Source: Selaginella moellendorffii (Eukaryota > Streptophyta > Lycopodiopsida > Selaginellales > Selaginellaceae). Taken from it: a DNA stretch of 64,000 nt. The translations under genes were made by a program, and so were the position numbers. Location: positions 1,175,443 through 1,239,442 of the forward strand of contig NW_003314314.1 of the NCBI RefSeq assembly GCF_000143415.4, given 5' to 3'. The notes under the pieces were generated by a model. It was not told the DNA's origin. It saw nothing but the letters and a program-made list of their open reading frames with translations, and did not search any database. Of the stretch, positions 1 through 12,600 are shown piece by piece; position 1 is the stretch's first letter, and every line of letters begins with the position of its first letter.

Positions 1-1780
1 CAGCAAGCACTTTCTTTAAATTTTGATGTGAATGCCATTCTCTCCACGCATAAAATGATCGTTTTTTATGGGTTAACAAGTGCAGCATGCGGCATTTTCT
101 CAACGACTGTTGCCCCTGGCACCATATCGACCAAAATCGAAGCGCTTTCAGTTGGGACGACATTTTTCTCCAATCATATGCCTTTGTCTTTGCATGATGC
201 AGCTGAATGCTGTAGCACACCCACCTCTGCACATATAGAATGAGCATTTCCTCTTTAAAGCGATGGACTACAAACCTTCCAAGTGTGTAAAATGAAGTGT
301 TGGCGCCGGTTTTTCCACTTTTGCCAGCAAAGAACAACCGTCGCATTGTGAGTCGCTTTCGCTCGTGCATAAATGTGCCATCCTGAAATGTTCAGCAACA
401 TCAATTGTTTTCTAATTTGATGGTTGGGTACCAGCCAATGTCAGGCGCTTGCGCATTGCTTGAAGTTTTAAGGTAAAACTACCCAAGTTTATGTTTACGA
501 AAAGCCTGTCAATATAAACCCTGACTACCTCAGAAAGCCACAACCTCTATAGCTCTCGCGTACCTCTGACGCCAGGCACTCAGATATCTCTTGCTCAAAG
601 ATAAAGCTCTATGAAAGTTCTGAATCCAAAATAATGATGCAAATTTAATTGCTAAAAAGAAGAGCTTCCTACCAGGTTAACAGCTGGCCCATGGATTTCC
701 AAAAGTTTTCTAACTTTGTGTCTCCAGGATTTAAATGCCTGATGTTTTACAGCGTCCACTCCTAGCTCCTACCATCAAAACAAGCTTAAATCCATTCGGT
801 ATTTCTATGCACACTCACATTTATCATATTAATGAAACTTTTCCAGTTTAAAAAATATGTATGAATAAGCCGTCTCTTGCTGAATTCTTTGCTAAGCTCC
901 ACAAGCTCAAAAGTCCAATCAACATTCTTCCTCCATTTTTCCATGAAGTGCACCAAAAAATGCCTGAACGTCGAATTTAAGAAAATTCAACAATGTCCCA
1001 CACTTACCTCCTGTGCCAAAACGTAGCGTATTCTAGAGTTCCAGATAGATGACGCTGCCAATGTTGGAATGAGTTCAATAATGAACGCTTCTCGTGGAAG
1101 CACACAGCACGCTCCCACAGCCGTATATTTTTATTATAATTTGCCTTGGATCTTTTCAGTTGAAAAACTAATCTGCTATAATCGCAAAAATAAATTAAGG
1201 ATAGAACAGAATGAAATGGATTTGAATAAGAACCTCTGCCAAAGGCTAAATGCTCTCTCGAATGCAGAATTGTTCTGATTGGCTGCAAAACCATTTTGTT
1301 TAGATTTTTTTTCAAGGACTGGAAGATTACTTTCAGGAACTCCATTCTGAAATAAAGAAGTATATTAGGGCCTGTGTTACAGCATTTTAGCATACATCAC
1401 TAAGGTTACTCATGTGTTTCTTAAAGTCGCGTCCATTGCTTGCATTCTGAGGCATTGTCACGCCAATGTTTAGCGAGTCACGGCATTGCATAGGTTCTCC
1501 TTGCAGTGTGTAGAGTGTGTTACACAATCGAAGGTGTCTATAACCACGATGGAACTGTTGTTTATGGTGGCAACGCCATTGAAGCCAATAAAATAGAAGC
1601 ACCTTATGACTGTGAAAGCCATTCACTTTTAAAAGCAGATCGTTTCTCTGCAGAATATACACTAATTAAAAATATCACACACATATAGTTACCAATATCT
1701 CTTTGTTAAGCTTGTTCCACCAATCATGTTCGGGCCTTAGACTAAGTTTTAAAAGCATTCTATAGTAGAAAGTGTCCTCG
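1..1780. other. no gene recognised
   Basis: AT-rich host sequence. Short open frames occur on both strands (for example 28-243 plus and 1387-1662 minus) but none has a recognisable motif, convincing splice borders or protein-like composition. I see no repeat or RNA gene here. Confidence 0.5.
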
Positions 1781-2031
1781 GTAGGATCCTGGAGAAGAAG
1801 AAGAATTACGTAGAATCTGTACACATCTGTACACTCTGTACACCTACCAATCCATGTCTTTGTAAGACTGTATCATATGCACGCAAGACATCTGTAAGGC
1901 GGACCTGTGAAAAAGACCATCCTTGTCAGCAGAAGTATGAGGAACGAACTGCTACCTCTGATGATTCCATACGTGCCAAGACATCAGCAAGTCCAAAAAT
2001 TTCACGTATGAGAGAAAAATCTGCATTTTAG
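1781..2031 (+). CDS. candidate 3'-terminal exon, unknown protein
   Basis: An open frame of about 83 codons runs from just after a possible acceptor (TCGGTAG) to a TAG at 2029-2031. It has no initiator Met, as expected for an internal or last exon. The translation is Lys/Arg/Ser rich with clustered Cys in its first half (spacing like CTLC then CLC, later a single C and CQQK) and ends MREKSAF. I recognise no family. It converges on the minus-strand exon at 2028-2341, and the two stop codons overlap by two bases. Only composition and the acceptor-like border support coding, so this is tentative. Confidence 0.3.
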
Positions 2032-2341
2032 TTGTAAGGAGTTACCATCAGCCACAGTTCTCCCAAACCTTTTAGCGCAAATCGACGCTTGCTCCTCGGA
2101 AGAGCTTTATATGTGAAGTACTTAGCATCGTTGAGAGCGCATATGTCCTTGTCTGTGAGTTCCATGTCGTATGCCGGCCTTCCTTTCCGGAAATTGAAGT
2201 GAAGACCATATCCCGACTGCAACCCTTTTGTTTGGAGCTGGTTTGCTGTTGAGGTTTGAGCAGTGTCCTTACGCTTTCTTGAATCTCGCACGTGTTCATG
2301 TTTCGCGTTTGAAAACCTCTTTCTTAGATCTTCAGAAACCT
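2028..2341 (-). CDS. candidate 3'-terminal exon, unknown protein
   Basis: Minus-strand exon read from an acceptor (TTTTATTTTAG, just above 2341) to a TAA at 2028-2030. It gives about 103 residues starting VSEDLRKRF and ending LGELWLMVTPYN. The sequence is basic, with a segment DKDICALNDAKYFTYKALPR and then SKRRFALKG, which looks like a folded C-terminal domain rather than random translation. I do not recognise the family. Upstream exons should lie above 2342 but were not found with confidence. The downstream neighbour is the convergent plus-strand exon ending at 2031. Confidence 0.45.
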
Positions 2342-3081
2342 AAAATAAAAAGTTATACTTGTTCGAGAAACACCGCCAAATGCGTACTGGGACTGCAGTG
2401 TTAGTGTCTTCAGCATGCTGAAAACTGGCAGGTTTCAGCATTGACTATAATCTGCCTTGTAAAGTGGTCCTAGACAGGAAAACTCCTGTTTGGCTTTTCC
2501 CCATACTCCCAGCTCCCAGGATTGTTAAGTACTCTATGGCGGAGAGCGAGCTGTTTCTTTCCTGCACATTGTTAGCGAAAACTGCATATCCCAATGAACC
2601 CTAAGCGCAATAAGTGCAAGTTATACCATCAAAATTATTTTTCTTTTGGATGGTTTGGATGTAAACACGCGTAAATTCTGTTAGGACGGTTTGTGTGTGC
2701 GTCTCAAAAAGAAGGCAGAGGGAGAGAACCTATGTTTGCCTGCTATCCATGTAAATCTTTACCATGTTGCCTCTCAGCTCAACTAACTCGTCCTCTCTTC
2801 CTCTACAAAGTACAAACAGCACCTAGAAAATAGATGCAAGCCCGTATGTTTTCAAGTCAGCTTTGAGTATCGATCCTCACTTAAACTCTGTCTTCCTCTC
2901 TTTCATAATAGGCTAACCTTCTGTCCCGGTGAAACAAAGAGCCGTGCTAATGGAACTGGGATTTCATGTGTGATCCTCGGAGGATTCTACACAGTAGTCG
3001 ATGTTGACATGCTTGCTGATTAGTTCTGCAAATGCACACATGTTTATTCTTTTCTTTCTTTTATTTTTTTCGTTATTTCAG
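2342..3081. other. probable intronic or intergenic sequence
   Basis: No supported gene. It holds the acceptor of the minus-strand exon at its left end and a pyrimidine-rich tract (about 3040-3080) ending in CAG, which serves as acceptor of the next candidate exon. Confidence 0.4.
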
Positions 3082-3269
3082 AGAACCAGGATGATGGGTT
3101 TTCACGGAAGTCAGGCTCATCAATGTGATCGAACTTTATATAGGAAACTGCAAAGGAGGTTTTTCGCTGTGCTAGAAGCCGTAGAGTTCAGAGATACTTC
3201 TGCCGCTATCCAATGCCTAAGGACACACCATGCATACGTGGCAAAAGGGAAGAGAGAAGGACATGAAAG
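3082..3269 (+). CDS. candidate internal exon, unknown protein
   Basis: The exon is bounded by a polypyrimidine acceptor (CGTTATTTCAG, ending 3081) and a possible donor (AAAG then GTAGAT at 3270). The middle frame stays open for 62 codons. It starts RTRMMGFHGSQAHQCDRT, continues with YRKLQRRFFAVLEAVEFRDT, and is basic overall. No family is recognised and no flanking exon was found. It could belong to the same plus-strand gene as the exon ending at 2031, or to none. Confidence 0.25.
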
Positions 3270-3803
3270 GTAGATTGAGCTCATCTTGCTCACACTCCCT
3301 TGTCTCTCACTTTTCCTGCACAGGGAAAACTATATTCCTTTGTTTTTCTCTCTCACCTCTGGGGAGGAGTAAATGCAAGTGAGGAGCCATAAGTTGATGG
3401 GTCAGCCATACCTGCAGGGATGACATAAAAGCTTTTTCTTTGAGGGCTGTGTTCTTATTAACACTTTCCATTGTGACAAGCTTCTCTGCACGTAATTGCA
3501 TGGATACTACAGCTCTTCAGCTTGCAATGAATAATGTTGAATAAGCCAATCTTGCCAACTGTGTGCTTTCTCAGCTGGTAAATCCTTTGGAGGCTACCTT
3601 TTACGTTTCTTACATTGGTTTTTTCTTCAGTTACAAAAAACAAAAAGTGTGGAACAGCCAGATTCATGGATCACCATGTCAACCCAATAAAAAGAGAGAT
3701 CAGAGATATATAATCCAGTTTCTTTGGCAAAAATAAGTGACTGTGATTTTCCTGTAAATAATATTTTAAAACTTTGAAAAATAATGATAATATAGTTTTC
3801 AGT
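3270..3803. other. no gene recognised
   Basis: AT-rich flank of the family A retroelement. Minus-strand frames at 3307-3667 are short and unconvincing. Confidence 0.4.
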
Positions 3804-3960
3804 TATGAGTGCATGGAATATGGAAAGAGAATATAAAAAATATGCATATCAATTAGTTCAAAACCTTAGTTTATAGGAGTGAGTGGTCCAGATTGAAACC
3901 AATCCAACAACTACTAAAATCCCACTACACTAATATTAGTATATGGCATAGGACCTCACA
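3804..3960 (-). repeat. LTR (3' LTR of family A copy 1)
   Basis: Begins TATGAGTGCATGG, where the young copies have TGTGAG, and ends GGACCTCACA. It aligns along its whole length with 8620-8784 and with the two LTRs of the second copy. A purine-rich tract of the minus strand lies immediately inside it. Confidence 0.9.
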
Positions 3961-4059
3961 TCATCTCGAAATGATGGAAGACTGTCAAGGTTCTCTCATG
4001 GATGGGCCAGGATTTGGAGGAACATCAGAAGAAGGCATTTGTGGATCTATAGGTGGTGC

Positions 4060-7000
4060 CAGTTGTTCTTGATCCCTTTATATGAAGCATTTTAGCCCAT
4101 TAAATATGCACAATTTCTGGAGGGTCAGCCTACTAGATGTCATGCCAAACCTCATAAACTTGCAGTTCAACTTGTTGCAACATATGATATGGTCCTTTCC
4201 ATTAAGCAAGGAGCCTCTTAGATAAAACATATACTATAAGATGGGGAAAACAAACTAACACTAAATCGTCCACTTTGTACTCCGTAGGTGGACAATGATG
4301 GGAATTGTAGTGCCATTGTTATCTCACTTGTACGCGGCCTAAGTGTTCAGCAAACTCTGCTTAAACAAGTGGAAGAATGCTAGTCAAATACTAATCCCAT
4401 GACCTAGCAGTGGTAAACCCAATCTTGTTAGCAATATTGGATCATGACCAAATAAGAGTTTATATGGTGAAGCACCAATAGAACTTTGCACCCCTGTGAC
4501 ATATGCATACCGAAGAGATGGCAAATAACCATCCCAATCTGAATGCTGAAAGTTCATGTATTTCGCAATCATCCATTTGAAAGTCCGAATGAGTCGTTCC
4601 ACCAAATTGTTTGACTATGGATGATAAACACTTGTGAAAGTGTGGCATATCCCCAACTGAGACATCAAAACATAAAATGCCTCAGCCATAAATGCCTATT
4701 ATCCGAAAGAATCCGCTCCGGATAGGAATGCTACTCAATTAAGGAGGAAGTATCTAACAATAGTTGTAGATGCACTAGCAAGAGCATTGACTTCCACCCA
4801 ATGAGTCGAGTAATCAGAAGCAATAATAACATACTCATTGCTAGCAATTGATCGTAGAAAAGGTCCCATTAAATCAAACACCACCAACTTAAATGGACAG
4901 AAAATTACAGTTGACTCTAATTGTCCTTTCGCAACACAAAAGGGAGTATTACAAGTTTGGCACCAAATGCAACTACGCACATACCAAATAACATCACGTC
5001 GTATCTCTGGCTAATAAAAAGATTTGTGCAACTTCTTAGTCACATAACAATGTCCTATATACCCATCTAAAATAAGAGAATTATGGTAGACATGGAGAAA
5101 GTGTGGAATGAAGATAAAAAGCACCACCAGTTGTATAATTATCAGGATCTGTCCCCACAAAATAAAGAACACTGTCCTTAAAGTGATATTAAAAATGTAA
5201 ATGTTAAAATGGCAAGTCATCAATAAATATACAGGATTCTCAAACCCATCGCAAAACCTTTGAATCCATAACTCAATTTTTTGAGCCTCGTGAACATTGT
5301 CAAGAGAAGGTAAATTTTGGTTTGCACCTTGTGGACATTAAACATCAAGTATAACAATCACCAACGGCACGGAATCCTCATTCAGAAAATCTGTAAATGT
5401 GAAATAATAGACTCGTAAAAAACATGAGAAGAGAGCAAAAAAGGAAGAAGAGCTAAAAAAAGGGCATCAACATCACCCATAGAATTCCCTTGTGATGAAA
5501 AACATTAAAATCATATATTTGAAGCTTTAAAGCCCACCAAACAATATGGCCAACTAAGTTCTTCTGTTTTAATAATAAAGTAACTACAACATAATCACTT
5601 TCTAATAACATCTGAGAACCATATAGATATGCATGAAGTTTCTCAAAACCCCAAACTACTACTAAACACTCCTTCTCTATTATGGAGTAGTTCACCTTCG
5701 TTGGTTGTGATATATGGTTGATATACACAATAGGATGGCATTGACTAGGCACACTCAAGCTTTCTTGCATCAACACACCTCCAAGACCAATATTAGAATG
5801 CAAAATGAAGGGTCGAGTGTAGTTAGAATACGCCAAAACCAAAGGAGTTGTCAATAGCTCTTTGAGATGCACAAATCCCCACTCACAGTCTATAAACCAA
5901 ATGAAAGATGACATTGATGACTTTAGCAACACTCACAATGGTGCAGTGTAATCAGAAAGATGATCAACAAAATGACCGAGATACTGCACCTTGCTCAGGA
6001 AGTGTTGCATATCATTCACACACTTTGGAGTAAGGATCTTTAGAATAACCACAAGTTTGTCAGGATCAACTTGCAAACCCTCACAAAAAATATGGTATCT
6101 AAGTTAAGTCATATCCTTGGAGCACTTTAATCGCTTCAGCTTTAAACAAACTTGTCATAGCCGATTCAACACATTATGAACATCATGAACATGTTCCTCC
6201 CACGTCCCCTTCAAGTGGATCAAGATATCATTGATGAACTCAATAGTCACTTTTGGCATATTGCAAAGAATCTTGTCTATCATCCGTTAGAAAGTTGATG
6301 GAGCATTGTTCAAACCAAACAGCGAAGAACTCATATAAACCAAATAGTGTACAAAAGCAATCTTAGAAATTTCTTCTTTAGCCATTGGTACTTGTCAATA
6401 TCCAAAAGCAAGATCTAACTTGGTGAACCAATGACTTCTCCCAAGAAGATCCAATATATCAGTAGTATAAGGAAGAGGGTTCACATCTAGGATTGTCACT
6501 TCGTTTAATAGATGATAGTCGATGCAAAAATGAATACTCCTATTAAGCTTCATCACAAGATGACGTTCACAAGCCTAAGGACTCCACGACTTATGAATAA
6601 CACCCTTTTTTAACATTTTCTTGACATTTTGAGGTAAAATCTTGATCTTTTTGGGTGACTAATGATAAACTGGAACCTTAATTGGACAAGCATCCCCAGT
6701 TAGAATAAGATGACATATAGCAATCTTGGCCCCAGATGACAAGTCAAATTTAAAGAGATCAGTATACTCCTTCATGAGCCAATCAACCACTGCCATACAA
6801 AAACTGTTGGAAGGATCAGAAAAGGGAAGAGAGGAACAAGATAGAAACATTGGAGGAAGTAATTGGGAGACAAGTGATAGAAGCAAAGGTAGAAGCAAAG
6901 GGATGAAGAGGTACAAAAGTGAGAGGAATAAAAGAAATATAAAGAAGTATGAGACAAGGAGGAGAAGCTTCAAAGTCACATTTGGCATGATTGCGCTACA

Positions 7001-7590
7001 ACTAATCTATACCAAGGATGAGGTCAAAAACTTAACTCGGCACCACCCGCAATGACTGCAACCCAAGCTCAAGATTGGCCACACACACAACCAAGTCCGC
7101 CTCATCCTGTGCACATGCATGTGTACAGGCGTTGCCATAAAGAATGAAAATTGGCTTTGCCGCATGACATAAGTATAGACAACAACGTGTAGCAACCAAT
7201 CTATACTAAAGATGAGGTCAAAAACTTGACTTGGCACCACCCACAATGATTGCAACTCAAGCTCAAGATTACCCACATGTACAACTAGGTCCACCTTATC
7301 CCATGCACATGTGTGTGTACAGTCGTTGCCATAAAGAATGAAAACTAACTCTACCGTATGATGCAAATGTAGATGGCAATGTGTGGCAAAATAAACTTAG
7401 AAAGTAAACATTGGATGGACTAGTGCCAAGTGAACCCTTTAATGATACTCCCAAAAGAAAGATAAAAAGGTCATTGACTTATTTCTGCAAGGTCCCTCCA
7501 CTACTCGCATGACTTCTCATTTCCAGAATGCATTTCAATGTCTAGACTATCTACTGTAGCAACACCAACAGGACATTATTGATGCCAAAG
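4060..7590 (-). pseudogene. family A pol remnant (PR-RT-RH-IN)
   Basis: Decayed pol. Recognisable blocks on the minus strand, from right to left, are protease flanks (7000-7390), RT (about 5950-6660), RNase H with DYVVVTLLLKQ (about 5450-5900), the integrase core with FDLMGPFLRS (about 4735-4980) and YAYVTGVQSSIGASPYKLL (4384-4605). Frameshifts and stops separate them all. A TAA at 4361-4363 sits at exactly the position of the pol-terminating TGA of the young copy. The last piece, next to the LTR, is the integrase C-terminal region. It is not functional. Confidence 0.85.
7004..7391 (-). repeat. 194-bp tandem duplication in the protease region
   Basis: A segment starting AATCTATACCAAGGATGAGG (7004) recurs at 7198 as AATCTATACTAAAGATGAGG, a 194-bp period. 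The other family A copy has the segment once (about 55370-55580). The two units differ from one another at many CpG-type sites, so the duplication is old. Confidence 0.85.
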
Positions 7591-7599
7591 TCTTCACCT

Positions 7600-8465
7600 T
7601 GGAAATAGAGGTTGCCAATCTAGAAAATGCCAACAGCACCAATAAGTATAGCCAACTTCATCACACGCTTAACAGCTTCTTCACAAACTCTTATGATAAA
7701 GGGTAGACGAGGCTGAGCCTTTTCCAACAAGCCCACCTACAGTCATGACCACGGCCTCACCCTTGTCCTTAAACTTGAGCAACAACAACATCAACCTCTA
7801 TTGGAACATGACCATCTCTCACGGGAAATGGAGTTGAAGAATGTGCAGCGAGAAGTGGAAGAGGCGACATTTCATGATGTTGTGCCAAGCAAAGGGCATC
7901 ATCAAGGGTAGCTGGAGCAAGTGCATCCACAAGTTCTACTGAATCTTGATGAAATACTGGCCACAACATTCCCAATTTGATTCGCTCTGATATATTTGGC
8001 TTTGCATGAAACAAAAGGCTTTGGAAACAAATGCAAAATTGCATCACTGACTCAAATATGCCTTGACAAAAATGATGCAATTGTTGGAAGGTATCATCAC
8101 AATTATTAGCATGTCCAAATGCATGTTTGAAGATGTTTGGGAGAATACTTTAATCCTCATGAGTAGCTGCATTTAAACCATTGTACCACTGTAGTGTTAT
8201 CCTTTAGAGCCACATGAGAAACTCACGAAAACATCGAGCATCATCCCAAGAATGATATATAGCAATCACTGTGAAGTGATCGAACCAATGATAAAAATCA
8301 TCCCCAAGATTTTCATGGAAGAACTTGGCCAGATGCGAGGATTGGTAGCAAGAGTAGGAGGAGCTGTATCATGTGTTGTGAATGCTACCATCAATTGAGT
8401 TTGATTGTTCAACTGCAACAGCATAGCATTCTAGAGTCAAAGGAAGAGGAGATTGCTATTCTGCC
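7600..8465 (-). pseudogene. family A gag remnant
   Basis: Corresponds to the 310-residue Gag of the second copy. The initiator ATG (8463-8465) survives, but a stop follows at codon 4. The best-preserved stretch (7769-8080) reads ISERIKLGMLWPVFHQD and then LAPATLDDALCLAQHH. The CCHC knuckle is ruined. It cannot give a working capsid protein. Confidence 0.85.
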
Positions 8466-8619
8466 ATGGAGATGAATGAAAAGGAAAGAGCACAAGAAAA
8501 GAAATGGAAAAAGCTAGAAGGATAGGGAGATCTAGACAATACAAAAGCTAAATCTAAACCAAAATCCCAAATCCAAGCACTCCTCAGAGACAATGAAATG
8601 TGCCCCTCACCTCCACCAA

Positions 8620-8784
8620 TGTGAGTGCATGGAATATAGAAAGAGAATATAGAAAATGTGCATATCACTTAGCCCAAAAACCCTAGCTTATATATAGAAG
8701 AAAGTGGTCTAGATTGAAACCAATCCAATGGTTACCAAAATCCCACTATGCTACGGAATTGTAACTATACACTTGGACCTCACA
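8620..8784 (-). repeat. LTR (5' LTR of family A copy 1)
   Basis: Starts TGTGAGTGCATGG and ends GGACCTCACA. Just inside it on the minus strand is TTGGTGGAGGTGAGGGG, the primer-binding site seen also in copy 2. It differs at many transition sites from its partner at 3804-3960. Confidence 0.9.
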
Positions 8785-9537
8785 CAATCATTATTCAGTC
8801 ATAAATTTTTTTAATTTATTTCATCATGTATTGCTGCAAAATAAACATGTTAGATCCGGAGCTCAGAAAAAAAGGAGCCTTAAAACTCTTTATTTGCTAC
8901 CTCTTTGCTTTTCTGTCTTCCAAAGGTTATTTCTAGTCATGATCCAGATTTCCTAGGGAGTGCTGGATATGTGTTTACAGATCTACAAAGCTTTATGAGA
9001 GTTGAACTCTATATGTGAAACTAATTTCTTTGAATACTTATTCTATGTGTTCCAGTGGAGCTGGATTCCTTGTTAAAAGAAAATAGAACTAGCATTGCAA
9101 AAATTTGGAAAGCCAAATTCATGTAGAATTTTCAAAAACATAAAACAGACATTGATAGGTGGGGGCAGCCGTGTGGCCATCTGCTAACGACATGATTGAG
9201 GCCACGTAGGATGGGAAACCTGCTTTTGATAGGGAGATGCGGCCTCAATATGGCGAGGGGTAGGCCAACCTTTCACCTTCTACGAGGAGAAATTTTGGCA
9301 TGCACACGAAGATTCATGCAGCAACATCCAGCATATGTCTATGGTCTTTCGCTGTTAGCTCTCCCATCTAGAACTCACACGCAGTTACTACGGGGCCAGC
9401 GAGGAGCTGTAAGGGAAACGTTTCCAAAGTTAAACACCATAGAAATAAAATGCTCAGATAATGAATTTTGCGGGATGGAAGCTGGCATCCGGAAGAAACT
9501 TGCTGAGTGCTCCCCAAAGAACCATCTAGTCCAGTGA

Positions 9538-9575
<38 letters not shown>

Positions 9576-9641
9576 TTCACTCCCGCAGTTCACCTGTGGG
9601 AATTTTTCCAGAATTAGCTTCAGTCATTCTCAGCAAGGCAA
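8785..9641. other. intergenic; 3' flank of the coiled-coil gene
   Basis: No gene supported. The open frame at 9196-9537 (plus) has no family features and lies downstream of the minus-strand gene ending at 9642. It probably includes that gene's 3' UTR. Confidence 0.5.
9541..9573. repeat. (GA)n microsatellite
   Basis: About 16 uninterrupted GA dinucleotides, lying just downstream of the coiled-coil gene. Confidence 0.97.
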
Positions 9642-12600
9642 CTACACTCGCCTGACGTTCAGGTGTATCCTCCCGGACTCAAGCCGGAAGTTAGCCTGCT
9701 CATCTTCCACGCCGATCTCCTCCATGTCACCGTCCTGACAGCCATCTCCTGCCACCCGTGCCACTTCCGACTCGATCATCTCCAGGAGGCCGGCTTTGTT
9801 TGGTTGTTTTGTTGCTGAGTCCGTGCGAATGCTGTAGTGGAGTGGAGAGTCGCTCCTCAATTGCTTTGTGGGAGAGGTGTTGATTGTACAGTGGATGGGA
9901 GACTCACTTCTCACGGCACAAGATTCTGGGCCAAGTCGGACGTTGATCTTTCGAACTTCCCTGCCGCTGTCACCTCTGTTGTTTGGATGCTGCGGGCATT
10001 TTGGATTCTCCGGTGCTGGCGTAGTCCACCTGTTTCCCTTGTTGCAGCAAATACATCTGCTTTGTGTTCCGGGCCCTGACGTATCCCACCTCTGGGACCG
10101 TTTTCTTCCCTGCATTGTCCCAATAAGCTTCTTCTCCGGCTCCTTTGGCTTCCGTGCCGTGATAAACATTCGGAAGACTCTCACCACTTCCTCGCCCAGA
10201 GCACTGCACTTGTTGTCCGTTGCTGTCGTGCCGTCCAAAGCGGACTGCATACCGGTGCTCAGCTTTTCTACTTTAGTGTCAAGAATCCTGCGTTGATCAA
10301 TCAGTGAGATGTGGGATCAAGACGCTCTTGAAATGCGTACCTTAAGTTGGTGTAAGTAGCGGAAGCTACGTGATCAATTCGGTTCTCAAGTAGTATCAAT
10401 CTCGCATCAAGTGAAATGGCAGCTCCTGCCTTGAGTCGTCTCTTCCGTCTTACATTTCCCGGCTTCTCCAACAAACCCACCCTTTTTTCCACTTCTTTAA
10501 GCACAGTCGCCGCACTCTCAAACTTGGGAACCAGTAAGGCCGCAAACTTCTCTATCCCCCGCAGTTCATCAACTGAAAGTATCACGCTGGCTTGAGTATT
10601 CTCCAGCTTTCGAACTTTCTTGCCAGTGTCTCTGATCCTCGTTTCCAGGATCATCAAGTTCCTTATCAGTGTGTCGTCCTTTCCTTTCAGTTCCAGCTCC
10701 GTCTCATAAGACTCATCTTTAGAGTCAATCACACCACCATTCCGTTTAGTCTTTGTGAATTTCGATAGCAACCCTTCGGCCTTCTCTGCAAGTGCCGTGA
10801 TCTCAGAAGCGGCCGAGCTTGCAGCATCCCGCTCCTTTTCTAGAGCAGAAAACGCATCCTTGAGACTCCGCTGAAATTCGCGAACTTCTGTAGTAGCATA
10901 TTCTTTTTCCTGGTTTAAATCCATACTCATCCTCCGAACTTCTGTAGCGAACGCGTCCTTTACTTTGCATATATCTTGTTCTAAACTCTCCTGAAGGTGT
11001 AGCGACTTTCTCCTTACCTCGGAAAGAACAGCCCCAGCCGATTCGGCAACCATATCCTTCTCCAGAGCCAGCGATTCTTGGAATTCACAGCTCTTTCTGC
11101 GGGCATTGACCTTCTCGGAGCTCACACTTCCAATCACATCCTCGACCATTTGACCAGCCTTTGAAGCAGCAGACGCAGCGTCAGATGCTGCAGAGATGGC
11201 CAGATTCTTTTCCTTCTCAATAAACGATATTGTTGTATCCATTTTGTTTTTAGTCTCCTCAATATTGCCGAGTAACTGCGGCAGGCTTTCAAAGTGCATC
11301 AACTTGAACTCAAGGTCCCCGACAGATCGCTTCATGGATAGATAGTCTTTCTTCACGTCTTCCACGTCGATCCTTGCTTGCATTGCTTCCTTCCTCACAT
11401 AATGGAGCTGCTTCTTTAATTGATCACTGTCTTCCTGAACATCTCCAGGGTCCTCCTTCAAATTATCTTTTCGTCCTTTCCCAATCGAGTCCACTTGGCT
11501 CCAAAGAGTCCGAAGCTCGTCCTTTACTTCACCTATGGACCTTTCCTTCAAGCCTTGACTGGAGCTCTCCTTCTGAGGGAAGCACCTTTCTATCGCCTGA
11601 CGTATGTAGCCACGTCTGATGTCATCTGAGTCGATCCCCCTCTTGGTTTCCTCCTCCCTTCGGAATTCTATTTCCGGTAGCCTTATCTTTGATTTTGAGA
11701 GTGCTTCCACTTCCTTCCAAAGGAGGCACAGAGCTTCTTTCATTTCCGTTACGGTTCTTTCTTTTCCAACCAGGCTCTCGAGCTTGTGAGGCAGAAACTT
11801 CTCGAGCGCTTCTTTTATTAAGCTTTCCACTCGGTGTTTGCCACCCATGCCGGCTAGTTCCACCTCCGTCAAGAAAGATTCACACTTTGCTGTCATTTCG
11901 CGCTTCAGGTCCTCAACGTCTCTAGCAATTCCGAGCTCCATTATTTCAAAGTCGCTTTTGAGACTCGTCTTGATCCCCCCCATAGAATTCGAGATTTTCT
12001 CGTCAACATTTTTTAACAGTACAGCCTTTGTTTCCACGAAGGAGAAGTTCATCCTGTCTTTCAAGTCTTCCATCATAGCAGATGACTCGTCCTTGACATG
12101 CTGTAGCTTTTCCTTTTTCTGAGCCTCACTCAAGGCCCACAAGTCCTCCGCTGCAGCCAAGTCATTGCTTAATCCTTCCATAGTTTTCTTAACTTCTTCC
12201 TGTATACTCCTTTTTATAGACATGATGTCAACTTCCATGTCATGTCGCAAATATTGTAAATCCTTTTCGAGATTTTCCGTTCTTGACCGCCACAGTCTAC
12301 CTTCCTCATCAAACCGCAGTTTGAAACCATCCAAAGAGCGCTTAAGTTCGATGACAAGTGCCTGGAGATTAATAAAGTCGTCTTCTAAAGGTGCCAATGC
12401 CCGAGTGATGGGACTCCCAGATAATTCTCTCTTCCTGTGACGAAAATCTAACCAATAGTCTGACCAAAAATCTGCTCGAGAAGCTGCTCGAGAGCCTCGA
12501 GAGTCAGATGCTAGCAGTTTCTTAGAAAGGTCCCGAAGCCTATCTGTCCCAGACCTGTCTTCCAGACTTCCAAACCTCCAGCAGCCATCTCTGTCACCTT

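Larger units (their letters stand above)
3804..8784 (-). mobile_element. Ty3/gypsy LTR retrotransposon, family A, decayed copy 1
   Basis: A full-length but heavily mutated copy in minus orientation. It has short LTRs (157 and 165 bp), gag next to the right LTR, then protease, RT, RNase H and integrase toward the left. It aligns end to end with the young copy at 52084-57097. Positions that are CG in the young copy are usually TG or CA here, as expected from deamination of methylated cytosine. Many stops and small indels interrupt every frame. Target duplication is unclear: TCAGT precedes the left LTR, but the same word lies 10 bp beyond the right LTR. Confidence 0.93.

Noticed and set aside
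3799-8799. TCAGT as target duplication of family A copy 1
   Set aside because: On the right side it lies 10 bp beyond the LTR end, so it may be coincidence.
9196-9537. 113-codon plus-strand frame
   Set aside because: No motif or splice borders; it lies in the 3' flank of the minus-strand coiled-coil gene.
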